In this document: piece by piece, positions 26,522-35,831 of the stretch
Numbering within the stretch: position 1 is the stretch's first letter
Layout: each line of letters opens with the position of its first letter
Assembly (NCBI GenBank): GCA_031119395.1
Contig: JAVHYA010000006.1
Location: 31,748 to 95,747 of the forward strand
Direction: 5' to 3'
Origin: Pseudomonadota bacterium
GTDB lineage: Bacteria > Pseudomonadota > Gammaproteobacteria > Burkholderiales > Burkholderiaceae_C
DNA: 64,000 nt
The notes under the pieces: generated by a model
Told to the model about the DNA's origin: nothing
The model's input: only the letters and a program-made list of their open reading frames with translations
Databases searched by the model: none
Position numbers and translations under genes: made by a program

Positions 26522-27208
26522 ATGACGAGCACCACCGCCACCGCCGGCCTGACCGGCACCACCAAGTCCTACAACATCACCTCAAGTTCGGACCCGTCCT
26601 CGTCCTCGCTGGCCACCAGCAGCGCCGGCGAGGCGCAGGACCGCTTCCTGAAGCTGCTCGTCGCGCAGATGAGCAACCAGGACCCGATGAACCCGATGGA
26701 CAACGCGCAGATGACCTCGCAGATCGCGCAGATCAACACGGTCACGGGCATCTCGCAACTCAACGACACCATGAAGGCCATGGCGAGCCAGGCGTCGGCC
26801 ATGCAGATGATGCAGGCCAGCGCCATGATCGGCCACGGCGTGCTGACCCAGGGCAACCAACTGGCCTTCAGCGATGCCGACACCGCCATCGGCGCCTTCG
26901 ACCTGCCCACCGGCGCGACGAGCGTGCAGATCCAGGTGGTCAATGCCAACGGCACGGTCATCGATACCGTCTCGCTCGGCGCACTCGATGCGGGCCAGCA
27001 TGGCTTCTCGCTCGACGCCAAGGGCTACCCGTCGGACCAGAAGCTCAGGTTCAACGTCGTGGCGACCAACGGCAGCGCGTCGATCGACGCCACGGCGCTC
27101 ATGCACGACACCGTCACGGCCGTGGGCACCGCCACCGACGGCTCGCTCAACCTCACGCTGCAGCAAAACGGCAACACGCCCTACTCGGGCGTGCGCGCCG
27201 TCCTGTGA
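26522..27208 (+). CDS. flgD: Flagellar hook capping protein FlgD
   Basis: FlgD is the scaffold at the growing hook tip. The 228-residue product has a Ser/Thr-rich exported N-terminus, the conserved FLKLLVAQMSNQDPMNPMDN motif (near residues 42-61) and C-terminal Tudor/FnIII-like domains (SVQIQVVNANGTVIDTVSLG, DQKLRFNVVATNG). It lies between flgC and flgE as usual. Confidence 0.96.
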   Translation: MTSTTATAGLTGTTKSYNITSSSDPSSSSLATSSAGEAQDRFLKLLVAQMSNQDPMNPMDNAQMTSQIAQINTVTGISQLNDTMKAMASQASAMQMMQASAMIGHGVLTQGNQLAFSDADTAIGAFDLPTGATSVQIQVVNANGTVIDTVSLGALDAGQHGFSLDAKGYPSDQKLRFNVVATNGSASIDATALMHDTVTAVGTATDGSLNLTLQQNGNTPYSGVRAVL

Positions 27209-27233
27209 CCCGCCTTCCTCCAGGAGCCTTCCC

Positions 27234-28448
27234 ATGAGTTTCCAGCAAGCCCTCTCCGGCCTCAACGCGGCCAGCCGCAGCCTCGACGTGATCGGCCACA
27301 ACATCGCCAATGCCGGCACCACCGGCATGAAGGCCTCGCGTGCCGAGTTCGCCGAGATCTACGCCAGCTCGGCCGGCGGCATCGGCGGCACGAACGTCGG
27401 CCTGGGCGTGGCCGTCGACACGGTCTCGCAGCAATTCACGCAGGGCAGCCTCACCATCACCGGCAACGACCTGGACGTCGCGGTCAACGGCGCCGGTTTC
27501 TTCCAGGTGAAGGCGCCCGACGGCTCCACCGCCTACACCCGCGCCGGCAACTTCAAGCTGGACAAGGACGGCAGCATCATCACCACCTCGGGTGCCCAGG
27601 TGATGGGCTACCCCACCGACACGAAGGGCACGCGCCTGAGCTTCGACACGCAGCCGCTCAAGCTGCCCACCGGCGCACCGATCCCCGCCAAGCAGACCAC
27701 CAAGATGGCCGCCGAGATCACCCTCGACGCCTCGGCCGTGGTTGCGTCCACCGCCAGCCCGCCGACGCCGCTCACCAAGTACGGCACCTCGCTCACCGCC
27801 TTCGACGCCCAGGGCCTGGAGATTCCCGTCGGCCTGTACTTCGAGAAGACGGCCAACAACACCTGGAACGTCTATACCAGCGTGAACGGCGCCGACCCTG
27901 CCACATCGACGCCCTTCACGCTGACCTTCCGCCCCGACGGCAGCCTGGACCCGGCGTCGACGGTGCCGCCGATCACGCTCACCTCGCCCAACGATCCCGC
28001 ACAAACCTTCACCGCCAGCCTCGACCTGAGCAAGATGACGCAGGTCAATGCCCGCTTCGCGGTGTCGGACCTCTCGCAGGACGGCTACACCGCCGGCCAG
28101 CTCACCGGCATCAAGATCGAGAACAGCGGGATCATCACCGCGACCTATTCCAACGGCCAGACCCAGTCGGCCGGCCAGGTCGCCCTGGTGAACTTCCGCA
28201 ACGCGCAGGGCCTGGCCCCGACCGGCTCGGGCTATTGGGTCGAAACCGCCGCGTCCGGCCAGCCGGTGCGCGGCGCGCCAGGCGAAGGCACCTTCGGCCA
28301 GCTGCGCTCGGGCGCCCTGGAAGAGTCGAACGTCGACCTCACGGCCGAGCTGGTGAACATGATGACGACCCAGCGCGCCTACCAGGCCAATGCCCAGACC
28401 ATCAAGACGCAGGACCAGGTCATGTCGACCCTGGTGAACCTGCGCTGA
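27234..28448 (+). CDS. flgE: Flagellar hook protein FlgE
   Basis: FlgE is the hook subunit. The 404-residue product has the conserved N-terminus (SFQQALSGLNAASRSLDVIG, then HNIANAGTTGMKASRAEFAE), variable hook domains, and the C-terminal D0 helix (ESNVDLTAELVNMMTTQRAY). A CAGGAG ribosome binding site lies 9 bases before the ATG, fitting high expression. The length is typical for betaproteobacteria. Confidence 0.97.
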   Translation: MSFQQALSGLNAASRSLDVIGHNIANAGTTGMKASRAEFAEIYASSAGGIGGTNVGLGVAVDTVSQQFTQGSLTITGNDLDVAVNGAGFFQVKAPDGSTAYTRAGNFKLDKDGSIITTSGAQVMGYPTDTKGTRLSFDTQPLKLPTGAPIPAKQTTKMAAEITLDASAVVASTASPPTPLTKYGTSLTAFDAQGLEIPVGLYFEKTANNTWNVYTSVNGADPATSTPFTLTFRPDGSLDPASTVPPITLTSPNDPAQTFTASLDLSKMTQVNARFAVSDLSQDGYTAGQLTGIKIENSGIITATYSNGQTQSAGQVALVNFRNAQGLAPTGSGYWVETAASGQPVRGAPGEGTFGQLRSGALEESNVDLTAELVNMMTTQRAYQANAQTIKTQDQVMSTLVNLR

Positions 28449-28473
28449 TGGGTAGACCGGCGAGCGCAGGGCC

Positions 28474-29214
28474 ATGGACCGGCTGATCTACACCGCGATG
28501 AGCGGCGCCAGCGCCGCCGCACAGCGCCAGGCGGTGCTGGCCAACAACCTGGCCAACGCGTCGACGCAGGGCTTTCGCGCCGAGCTGTCGGCCTTTCGCG
28601 CCGTGCCGCTGCGCGGCGAAGGCGCCACCACGCGGGTCTTCACCGTCGAAGCCACGACCGGCCACGACACCCGCGCCGGCTCCGTCGAGCGCACCGGCCG
28701 CGACCTGGACCTGGCGGCGCAGGGCCAAGCCTGGTTCGCGGTGCAGGGGCTGGACGGCACCGAGGCCTACACCCGCGGGGGTGCCTTCCAGGTGTCGCCC
28801 GAAGGAACGCTGGTCAACAGCGCCGGCCTGGTGGTGCTGTCCGACGGCGGCGCGCCGATCGACGTGCCGCAGGGCGCGCAGATCGCCGTCGGCACCGACG
28901 GCACGATCACGTCCAAGGCCGACGGCCAGCCCGCAGCGACGCTCGGGCGCATCAAACTCGCGACGGAGGATGCCGAGAACCGGCTGGTGCGCGGCGAGGA
29001 TGGCCTGTTCCGCACCGCCACGCAGGAACCGCTCGCCGCAGACGCCAACGCGCGCGTGGAATCCGGCGCGCTGGAAGGCTCGAACGTCAACCCCGTCGAG
29101 GCGATGGTCGGCATGATCGCCGCCGCCCGCCAGTTCGACCAGCAGATGCGCCTTCTGCAGAACACGGAAACCGCCGACAAGGCGGCGTCACAGTTGCTGA
29201 GCATGCAGGGCTGA
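28474..29214 (+). CDS. flgF: Flagellar proximal rod protein FlgF
   Basis: FlgF is a rod protein of the FlgE/F/G family. The 246-residue product has the N-terminal motif ([40 protein letters not shown]), the central [15 protein letters not shown] segment shared by the family, and the C-terminal [20 protein letters not shown]. It lies 25 bases after flgE and 20 before flgG. Confidence 0.96.
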   Translation: MDRLIYTAMSGASAAAQRQAVLANNLANASTQGFRAELSAFRAVPLRGEGATTRVFTVEATTGHDTRAGSVERTGRDLDLAAQGQAWFAVQGLDGTEAYTRGGAFQVSPEGTLVNSAGLVVLSDGGAPIDVPQGAQIAVGTDGTITSKADGQPAATLGRIKLATEDAENRLVRGEDGLFRTATQEPLAADANARVESGALEGSNVNPVEAMVGMIAAARQFDQQMRLLQNTETADKAASQLLSMQG

Positions 29215-29234
29215 AACCCACCACCGGACCCAAA

Positions 29235-30017
29235 ATGATCAACTCCCTCTGGATCTCGAAGACCGGGATGGAAGCCCAGCAGACGCAGCTGGACGTCATC
29301 TCGCACAACCTCGCGAACGTCTCGACCACCGGCTTCAAGCGAGCCAATGCGGTGTTCGAGGACCTGATGTACCAGAACCTGCGCCAGGTCGGCGCCAACA
29401 GCACCGAGCAGTCCCAGTTGCCCACCGGGTTGCAGCTCGGCCTGGGGGTCCGCACCGTGGCCACCAGCCGCGCCTTCACGCAAGGCAGCATGCAGCAGAC
29501 CAACAACCAGCTCGATGTGGCGATCAAGGGCAACGGATTCTTCCAGGTGACCATGCCCGACGGCACGATCGGCTACACGCGCGACGGCTCGTTCCAGGTC
29601 GATGCGCAGGGGCGCATCGTGACGTCGTCCGGGCTGCCCGTGGCCAACGGGATCACCGTGCCGCCGACGGCAACCAACGTCAGCATCGCCAACGACGGAA
29701 CCGTCACGGCCACGGTCAGCGGCAATGCCACGCCGCAGAACCTGGGCACCCTGGCCCTGGCCCATTTCATCAACCCCGCCGGCCTGGAGCCCAAGGGGGA
29801 GAACCTGTATGCCGAGACTGCCGCCTCGGGCCAGCCCAACGGCGGGACGGCCGGAACCAACGGCCTGGGCACGATCATGCAGGGATTCCTGGAGACGTCC
29901 AACGTCAACGTCGTGCAGGAGCTGGTGTCCATGATCCAGACGCAGCGCGCCTACGAGATGAATTCCAAGGCCATCCAGACCAGCGACCAGATGCTGCAGA
30001 AGCTCGGGCAACTGTGA
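29235..30017 (+). CDS. flgG: Flagellar distal rod protein FlgG
   Basis: FlgG forms the distal rod that crosses the cell wall. The 260-residue product is highly conserved: [54 protein letters not shown], and the C-terminal [20 protein letters not shown]. The stop codon overlaps the flgH start by one base (TGATG), suggesting coupled translation. Confidence 0.98.
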   Translation: MINSLWISKTGMEAQQTQLDVISHNLANVSTTGFKRANAVFEDLMYQNLRQVGANSTEQSQLPTGLQLGLGVRTVATSRAFTQGSMQQTNNQLDVAIKGNGFFQVTMPDGTIGYTRDGSFQVDAQGRIVTSSGLPVANGITVPPTATNVSIANDGTVTATVSGNATPQNLGTLALAHFINPAGLEPKGENLYAETAASGQPNGGTAGTNGLGTIMQGFLETSNVNVVQELVSMIQTQRAYEMNSKAIQTSDQMLQKLGQL

Positions 30018-30724
30018 TGACCCACCGCTTCGCCGCCACCTTGCGCCTGGCCATCGCCGCCGGTGCCGGCGCGCTCGCGCTGCTGTGCGCCGGCTGCTCG
30101 ACCCTGGCGAACACGCCGCAGGTGGACATGCCGGACACCAGGACGCCGCAGGTGCTGCGAGCCAACCCGGCCCTCGCCCGCCCGAGCAACGGCAGCCTGT
30201 TCCAGACCGCCAGCTACCGGCCTCTCTTCGAGGACCGGCGCGCGCGCATGGCGGGCGACACGGTGACCATCAACATCATCGAGAACGTGTCGGCGAGCCA
30301 GAAGTCGACCTCGACGATCGACAAGAAGAGCGGCATCGACAGCAGCATCAGCGCCGTGCCCTTCCTGTCGGCCAATTCCTTCACCCGCGCCAGCGCCACC
30401 GCCGGCTCGACGCACAACTTCGCCGGCAAGGGCGGCACCGAGAGCGCCAACACCTTCCACGGCTCGATCACCGCCACGGTCGTCGACGTGCAGCCCAACG
30501 GCCACCTGGTGGTCACCGGCGAGAAGCAGATCGGCGTGAACGAGAACGTCGACGTGCTGCGCTTCTCCGGCACCATCGACCCGCGCGCCATCCAGGCCGG
30601 CAGCGTCGTCAGCTCGACGCAGGTCGCCAACGTGCGCATCGAATCCCGCGGGCGCGGCGCGCAGGGCGAGGCGCAGGTGATGCCTTGGCTCGGCCGCTTC
30701 TTCATGAGCGTGCTGCCCTTCTGA
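30017..30724 (+). CDS. flgH: Flagellar L-ring lipoprotein FlgH
   Basis: FlgH forms the outer-membrane L ring. The 235-residue precursor has a signal sequence ending in the lipobox LCAGC (lipidated cysteine at residue 27), then SLFQTASYRPLFEDRRARMA and GDTVTINIIENVSASQKSTS, which are conserved in FlgH. The ATG at 30017 overlaps the flgG stop; a GTG one codon earlier is an alternative. flgI follows after 11 bases. Confidence 0.97.
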   Translation: MTHRFAATLRLAIAAGAGALALLCAGCSTLANTPQVDMPDTRTPQVLRANPALARPSNGSLFQTASYRPLFEDRRARMAGDTVTINIIENVSASQKSTSTIDKKSGIDSSISAVPFLSANSFTRASATAGSTHNFAGKGGTESANTFHGSITATVVDVQPNGHLVVTGEKQIGVNENVDVLRFSGTIDPRAIQAGSVVSSTQVANVRIESRGRGAQGEAQVMPWLGRFFMSVLPF

Positions 30725-30735
30725 TTGCTCCTTCG

Positions 30736-31851
30736 ATGACCGGCATGTCCCGACTTCTCACCGCCCTGGCGATCGTCCTGTCCTTCGCCGCCGCTCCCGC
30801 GCACGCCCTTCGCATCAAGGAAGTGGCAGCGGTCCAGGGCGTGCGCAGCAACCAGCTGACCGGCTACGGCCTGGTCGTGGGACTGGATGGCACGGGCGAC
30901 CAGACCACCCAGATGCCCTACACGACGCAGAGCGTCGCGAACTACCTCCAGCAGCTGGGCATCACCCTGCCCGACAACCGCGCCGCGCAGCTGCAGCTCA
31001 AGAACGTGGCTGCCGTGATCGTCACGGCCGAGCTGCCCGCCTTCGCGCAGCCGGGGCAGGCACTGGACATCAACGTGGCCTCGATGGGCAATGCCAAGTC
31101 CCTCAAGGGCGGCATGCTGGTGGCCACGCCGCTGCGCGGTGCCGACGGTGAGATCTACGCGCTCGCGCAAGGCAACGTCGTGGTTGGCGGCGCCGGCGCG
31201 GCGGCCGGTGGCAGCAAGGTGCAGATCAACCACCTGAGCGCCGGGCGCGTGCCGGGCGGGGCCCAGGTGGAACGTGCGGTGGCCACCGGCCTGAATGAAG
31301 GCGACACCATCACGCTGGGCCTGAACTCGGCCGACTTCCAGACTGCGCGCCGCGTCGCCGAGGCGGTCAATGGCCGCCTGGGCAGCGGCGCCGCACGCGC
31401 CATCGACGGGCGGACGGTGCAGGTGCGGGCGCCGACCGATGCCAACGCCCGCGTGAGCTTCATCGCGGAACTGGAAGAGCTGACGCTCGAACGCTCCGCA
31501 CCGGCCGCCAAAGTGGTGATCAATGCGCGCACGGGCTCCATCGTCCTGAACCAGGCCGTCACCCTCAACCCGTGCGCCATCGCGCACGGCAACCTGTCGG
31601 TGACGATCAGCAGCACGCCGGTCATCAGCCAGCCGGCGCCCCTGTCGCGCGGACAGACGGTGGTGGCCGAGCAGGCCAGCATCCAGATCAAGCAGGAGCC
31701 CGGCACCATGATCCAGGTGCCCAGTGCGCCCCAGCTGGCGGATGTCGTCCGGGCGCTGAACGCCCTGGGCGCCACGCCGCAGGACCTGCTCGCCATCCTG
31801 CAGGCGATCAAGGCCTCGGGGGCGCTCAACGCCGAGCTCGAGGTGATCTGA
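30736..31851 (+). CDS. flgI: Flagellar P-ring protein FlgI
   Basis: FlgI forms the periplasmic P ring. The 371-residue precursor has a cleavable signal peptide (cleavage predicted after AHA, near residue 24), then the conserved RIKEVAAVQGVRSNQLTGYG, LVVGLDGTGDQTTQMPYTTQ and C-terminal region with ADVVRALNALGATPQDLLAI. The start may also be the ATG three codons later. Its stop overlaps the flgJ ATG by one base. Confidence 0.97.
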   Translation: MTGMSRLLTALAIVLSFAAAPAHALRIKEVAAVQGVRSNQLTGYGLVVGLDGTGDQTTQMPYTTQSVANYLQQLGITLPDNRAAQLQLKNVAAVIVTAELPAFAQPGQALDINVASMGNAKSLKGGMLVATPLRGADGEIYALAQGNVVVGGAGAAAGGSKVQINHLSAGRVPGGAQVERAVATGLNEGDTITLGLNSADFQTARRVAEAVNGRLGSGAARAIDGRTVQVRAPTDANARVSFIAELEELTLERSAPAAKVVINARTGSIVLNQAVTLNPCAIAHGNLSVTISSTPVISQPAPLSRGQTVVAEQASIQIKQEPGTMIQVPSAPQLADVVRALNALGATPQDLLAILQAIKASGALNAELEVI

Positions 31852-32717
31852 TGATCAGCGGGGCCACTCCCTCGTCGACAAGCCAGGGCCTGGCGGCCGA
31901 TGCGCGCTCGCTCGACGCCCTCAAGCTGGCGGCCAAGGGCAGCGACCCCAAGGCCGTCAGGGAAGCCGCGAAGCAGTTCGAATCGCTCTTCATGCGCGAG
32001 CTCATCAAGAGCATGCGCGAGGCCACGATGAAGTCGGGCCTGATGGACAGCGACGGCGAGAAGCTCGGAACCGACCTGCTCGACCAGCAGTTCGCGGTCC
32101 AGCTCGCGGGCATGCCGGGCGGCCTGACCGATGCGATCACGCGGCAGCTCAGCCAGCAGATCCGCGCAGGCGGCCCCGACACCTCGTCGATGCCCACGCT
32201 CTCGCTCGGAGGCGCGCTGGGCGCGCGCGTGAAGACGAGCGCGACGCAGGAGGGGTTCGTGGCCGAACACACCGCCGCGGCGCAGCGGGTGGCCCAGGAC
32301 ACGGGGATCCCGGCCGAGTTCATGATCGGCCAGGCCGGGCACGAGACCGGCTGGGGCCGCAGCGAGATCCGCCACGGCGACGGCAGCAATTCGTACAACC
32401 TCTTCGGGATCAAGGCGACCGCCGGATGGACCGGCAAGGTCGCCACCATCACGACGACCGAGTACATCGACGGCGAGCCGAGAAAGGTCAGCGCGAAGTT
32501 CCGGGCCTACGACTCGTACGAGGCGTCCTTCCGGGACTATGCACGCCTGATCAGCGAGAGCCCGAGGTATGCCCAGGCCCGTGCGAGCACGGGCTCGGCC
32601 GCGGCCTATGCCTCGGAGCTGCAACGCGCCGGCTACGCCACCGATCCGCAGTACGCGTCCAAGCTCAGCCGCGCCATCAACGCCACCGTGAAGCTCCAGC
32701 GGGCCCAGCAAGCATGA
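31851..32717 (+). CDS. flgJ: Flagellar rod cap and peptidoglycan hydrolase FlgJ
   Basis: FlgJ caps the rod and opens the cell wall for it. The 288-residue product is the two-domain form: an N-terminal rod-capping domain (QFESLFMRELIKSMREATMK, near 42-61) and a C-terminal glucosaminidase domain from about residue 135, with the probable catalytic glutamate E165 in GQAGHETGWGRSEIR and the SNSYNLFGIKA motif. Its start overlaps flgI and its stop overlaps flgK. Confidence 0.97.
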   Translation: MISGATPSSTSQGLAADARSLDALKLAAKGSDPKAVREAAKQFESLFMRELIKSMREATMKSGLMDSDGEKLGTDLLDQQFAVQLAGMPGGLTDAITRQLSQQIRAGGPDTSSMPTLSLGGALGARVKTSATQEGFVAEHTAAAQRVAQDTGIPAEFMIGQAGHETGWGRSEIRHGDGSNSYNLFGIKATAGWTGKVATITTTEYIDGEPRKVSAKFRAYDSYEASFRDYARLISESPRYAQARASTGSAAAYASELQRAGYATDPQYASKLSRAINATVKLQRAQQA

Positions 32718-34600
32718 GTTCATTGCTCAACCTCGGCACCCGTGCGCTGCTGGCCAACCAGATCGCCCTGAGCACGACGGGCCACAACATTTCCAACGCC
32801 AGCACGGTCGGCTACTCGCGCCAGACGGCGGTGATGCAGCAGGTCGAAGGCCAGTTCACCGGCGGCGGCTATGTCGGCAAGGGCGTCCAGGTGGGCACCA
32901 TCGAGCGGGCGCACAACGAGTTCCTCACGCGCCAGGCGGCCCTGGCCCGATCGGTGCAGGCCATGGACAGCACCCGCTCCGATCGGCTGGCTTCGCTGGA
33001 GGACATCTTCCAGGGCGGCAAGAGCGGCCTGGGCGCCTCGGTCAACGATCTGATCAACGCCTTTTCCGACATCGCGAGCACGCCGACCGACATCACGGCG
33101 CGCAATGTGGTGCTGGCACGCGCCCAGGAGATGAGCGCGCGCTTCCAGAACGCGCAGTCGCAGCTCGACGACCTGCAGCATGGCGTGAACGACCAGCTCG
33201 GCGACGCCGTCCGCACGGTCAACAGCCTCGCTTCGCGCATCGCCGAATTGAACGGCCAGATCCAGCGCGCGCAGGGCGGCGGGCAGCCACCGAACGACCT
33301 GCTCGACCAGCGCGATCAGCTCGTGCGCCAGCTCAACGAACAGGTGCAGGCCACCACGGTCGAGGCCGACGACGGCAGCCTGAACATCTTCGTGGGCAGC
33401 CAGGCGCTCGTGCTGGGCACCGGCACCGCCACGGTCGGCCTCCAGGGCGCCGCCAATGGCAGCAGCGCGCTCACGATCTCGCGCGCCACGATGACGGTGC
33501 AGCTGGACGAAAACACGCTGGGCGGGGGCGCGGTGGCCGGGCTGCTGCGTTTCCAGAACAGCGACCTGGCCGCGGCCCGCAACGGCCTCGGTCGCCTGGC
33601 GCTTGCCCTCACCAGCACGGTCAACGCCCAGCACAGCGTGGGCGTGGATCTCGACGGGAACACCGGCGGCGATTTCTTCAAGACGATCGGCATTCCCGAC
33701 GCGCTGCCGGCGTCTGCCAATACCGGGAACGCCTCGATCGGCGCGAGCGTGGCCGACGCCACCGCACTGTCGGCGTCGTCGTACCAGATCGCCTTCGGCG
33801 CCGGCGGCGCCGTGCAGGTCACGCGGCTGTCGGACGGCAGGCAGAGCAGCTTTGCCGGGCCCCTGCCCATCGTGGTGGACGGCCTGAACATCACGCTGCA
33901 GGCAGGGACCGCGGCCCCCGGAGACAGCTTCGTGCTCAATCCCTACGCCAGCGCCGCCACCGGCGTGGCCGCGGCAGTGTCGTCGCCGCGGCAGATCGCG
34001 GCGGCCAGCCCGGTCGAGGCGCGGGTCGGCACGACCAACGCCGGCACGGTGGCCGTCGCAGGCCTTGCGGCCTCCCGCGCGGATGCCAACCTCGGGGCGC
34101 CCGTCACCCTGACCTTCACCTCGGCCGGCACCTTCGACGTGGCCGGTACCGGCACCGGCAATCCCACCGGCGTGTCCTACACCGCAGGCTCGACCATCAG
34201 CTACAACGGCTGGACGCTCACGCTCAACGGCGCGCCCAAGGCCGGCGACACCATCACGGTGCAGGCTGCCACGGCCGGCTACAGCGCCCTCAACGCGGGC
34301 AATGCGACGGCACTGCTGAATCTGCGCGACCTCGCGACCTTCGATGGCGCCAAGCTCTCGGACGGCTACGCCAGCCTGATGGCGGACATCGGCGTGCGCA
34401 GCCAGAGTGCGCAATACGCAGCCAGCGTGTCGTCGTCGATCGCCTCCAGCCTGGAGAGCGAACGCGCCAACAGCGCGGGCGTGAACCTCGACGAGGAGGC
34501 GGCCAAGTTGCTGCAGTACCAGCAGGCATACCAGGCGTCGGCCAAGATGATCCAGATCGCCCAGAACATCTTCGATTCCCTGTTGCAGGGCATGAACTGA
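32714..34600 (+). CDS. flgK: Hook-filament junction protein FlgK
   Basis: FlgK is the first junction protein between hook and filament. The 628-residue product has the conserved N-terminus (LNLGTRALLANQIALSTTGH, then NISNASTVGYSRQTAVMQ), a long variable middle and the C-terminal helix (NLDEEAAKLLQYQQAYQASA). The ATG overlaps the flgJ stop by 4 bases. FlgN, encoded on the other strand, is its export chaperone. Confidence 0.97.
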   Translation: MSSLLNLGTRALLANQIALSTTGHNISNASTVGYSRQTAVMQQVEGQFTGGGYVGKGVQVGTIERAHNEFLTRQAALARSVQAMDSTRSDRLASLEDIFQGGKSGLGASVNDLINAFSDIASTPTDITARNVVLARAQEMSARFQNAQSQLDDLQHGVNDQLGDAVRTVNSLASRIAELNGQIQRAQGGGQPPNDLLDQRDQLVRQLNEQVQATTVEADDGSLNIFVGSQALVLGTGTATVGLQGAANGSSALTISRATMTVQLDENTLGGGAVAGLLRFQNSDLAAARNGLGRLALALTSTVNAQHSVGVDLDGNTGGDFFKTIGIPDALPASANTGNASIGASVADATALSASSYQIAFGAGGAVQVTRLSDGRQSSFAGPLPIVVDGLNITLQAGTAAPGDSFVLNPYASAATGVAAAVSSPRQIAAASPVEARVGTTNAGTVAVAGLAASRADANLGAPVTLTFTSAGTFDVAGTGTGNPTGVSYTAGSTISYNGWTLTLNGAPKAGDTITVQAATAGYSALNAGNATALLNLRDLATFDGAKLSDGYASLMADIGVRSQSAQYAASVSSSIASSLESERANSAGVNLDEEAAKLLQYQQAYQASAKMIQIAQNIFDSLLQGMN

Positions 34601-34625
34601 GGTCGCCGGACTAGGAAGCAAAGAC

Positions 34626-35822
34626 ATGGCGGGCTACACCACGCGCATCTCCACTGCGAACACCTACGACAACGCCGTCGGCCAGCTCATGTCGCGGCAG
34701 TCGACCCTCTCGCAGCTGCAGGCGCAGCTGAGCGCGAGCAAGCGGGTGCTGCGCCCCAGCGACGACCCCACCGCGGCGGCGCAGGCCGAGCGTGCCGTCA
34801 CCCGGCAGTCGCGCGTCGTCAGCGAGCAGCGGGCGCTGGAAGTCCAGCGCAATGCCATCACCGAAGCCGAATCGACGCTGGGCAGCGCAGTCTCGGCCGT
34901 GCAGGACTTCCGGACGCTGGTGGTGCAAGCGGGCAATGGCGCGCTCTCGGCCACCGACCGCGCCAGCATCGCCCAGCAGCTTGTCACGCTGCGCGATCAG
35001 ATCCTCGGCTACGCCAACACCAAGGACAGCAACGGGCTTCCGCTGTTCGCCGGACTGGGCAGCACGGCCACGCCCTTCGTCGACAGCGGCGGCGTGACTT
35101 TCGACGGCATTTCCGGGCAGGCCGGATCGTCGGACGTCGGCGTTCCGGGCTCACTGGACGGCTTCGCGACCTGGATGGACGTGCCCACCGGCAACGGTGT
35201 CTTCACCATCGCCCAGACGGGCACGGCGGTCAACGTGTCCACCGATGCCGGCCAGGTGCGCTCGCCTGCCGCGCTGACCGGGCACAGCTACCGGGTCCAG
35301 TTCAACACGAGCGGCGGCGCAACCACCTACGACGTGCTCGACCTGAGCACCGGCACGGCCGTGCAAAGCGCGCAGCCCTACACGCCCGGCCAGTCGATCA
35401 GCTTCGACGGCATCTCCTTCACCGCGAACGGCACGCCAGCCGCCGGCGACGCCCTGACCATCGCGCCGAGCACCCGCACCAGCCTGTTCCATGTCCTGGA
35501 CCAGGCGATCACGGCGGTGCGCGACGGCAGCGGTGCATCGCTGACGCAGGGCACGACGCAGGCGCTCGCCCAGATCGACGCCGGCATGGCGCGCCTGTCG
35601 GCTTCGCGCGGACGCGCGGGCGACCTGCTCAACCAGGTCGACAACATCGCGACACGCCAGGAGTCCCGGGCGGTGCAGTTGGAAGCCGACCGCTCGCGGG
35701 CGGAAGATCTGGACGTCGTCAAGGCGCTGTCGGATTTCCAGACCCAGCAGACCGCCTATTCCGCGGCGCTCGGCTCGTACGCGCAGATCCAGAAGCTGTC
35801 GCTCTTCAACTTCATCACCTGA
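34626..35822 (+). CDS. flgL: Hook-filament junction protein FlgL
   Basis: FlgL is the second junction protein, adjoining flagellin. The 398-residue product has the flagellin-like N-terminus (RISTANTYDNAVGQLMSRQS, RVLRPSDDPTAAAQAERAVT) and a C-terminal coiled region (SRAEDLDVVKALSDFQTQQT). It ends the structural flagellar operon; a signalling gene begins only 9 bases after its stop. Confidence 0.96.
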   Translation: MAGYTTRISTANTYDNAVGQLMSRQSTLSQLQAQLSASKRVLRPSDDPTAAAQAERAVTRQSRVVSEQRALEVQRNAITEAESTLGSAVSAVQDFRTLVVQAGNGALSATDRASIAQQLVTLRDQILGYANTKDSNGLPLFAGLGSTATPFVDSGGVTFDGISGQAGSSDVGVPGSLDGFATWMDVPTGNGVFTIAQTGTAVNVSTDAGQVRSPAALTGHSYRVQFNTSGGATTYDVLDLSTGTAVQSAQPYTPGQSISFDGISFTANGTPAAGDALTIAPSTRTSLFHVLDQAITAVRDGSGASLTQGTTQALAQIDAGMARLSASRGRAGDLLNQVDNIATRQESRAVQLEADRSRAEDLDVVKALSDFQTQQTAYSAALGSYAQIQKLSLFNFIT

Positions 35823-35831
35823 TCGTTCGCG

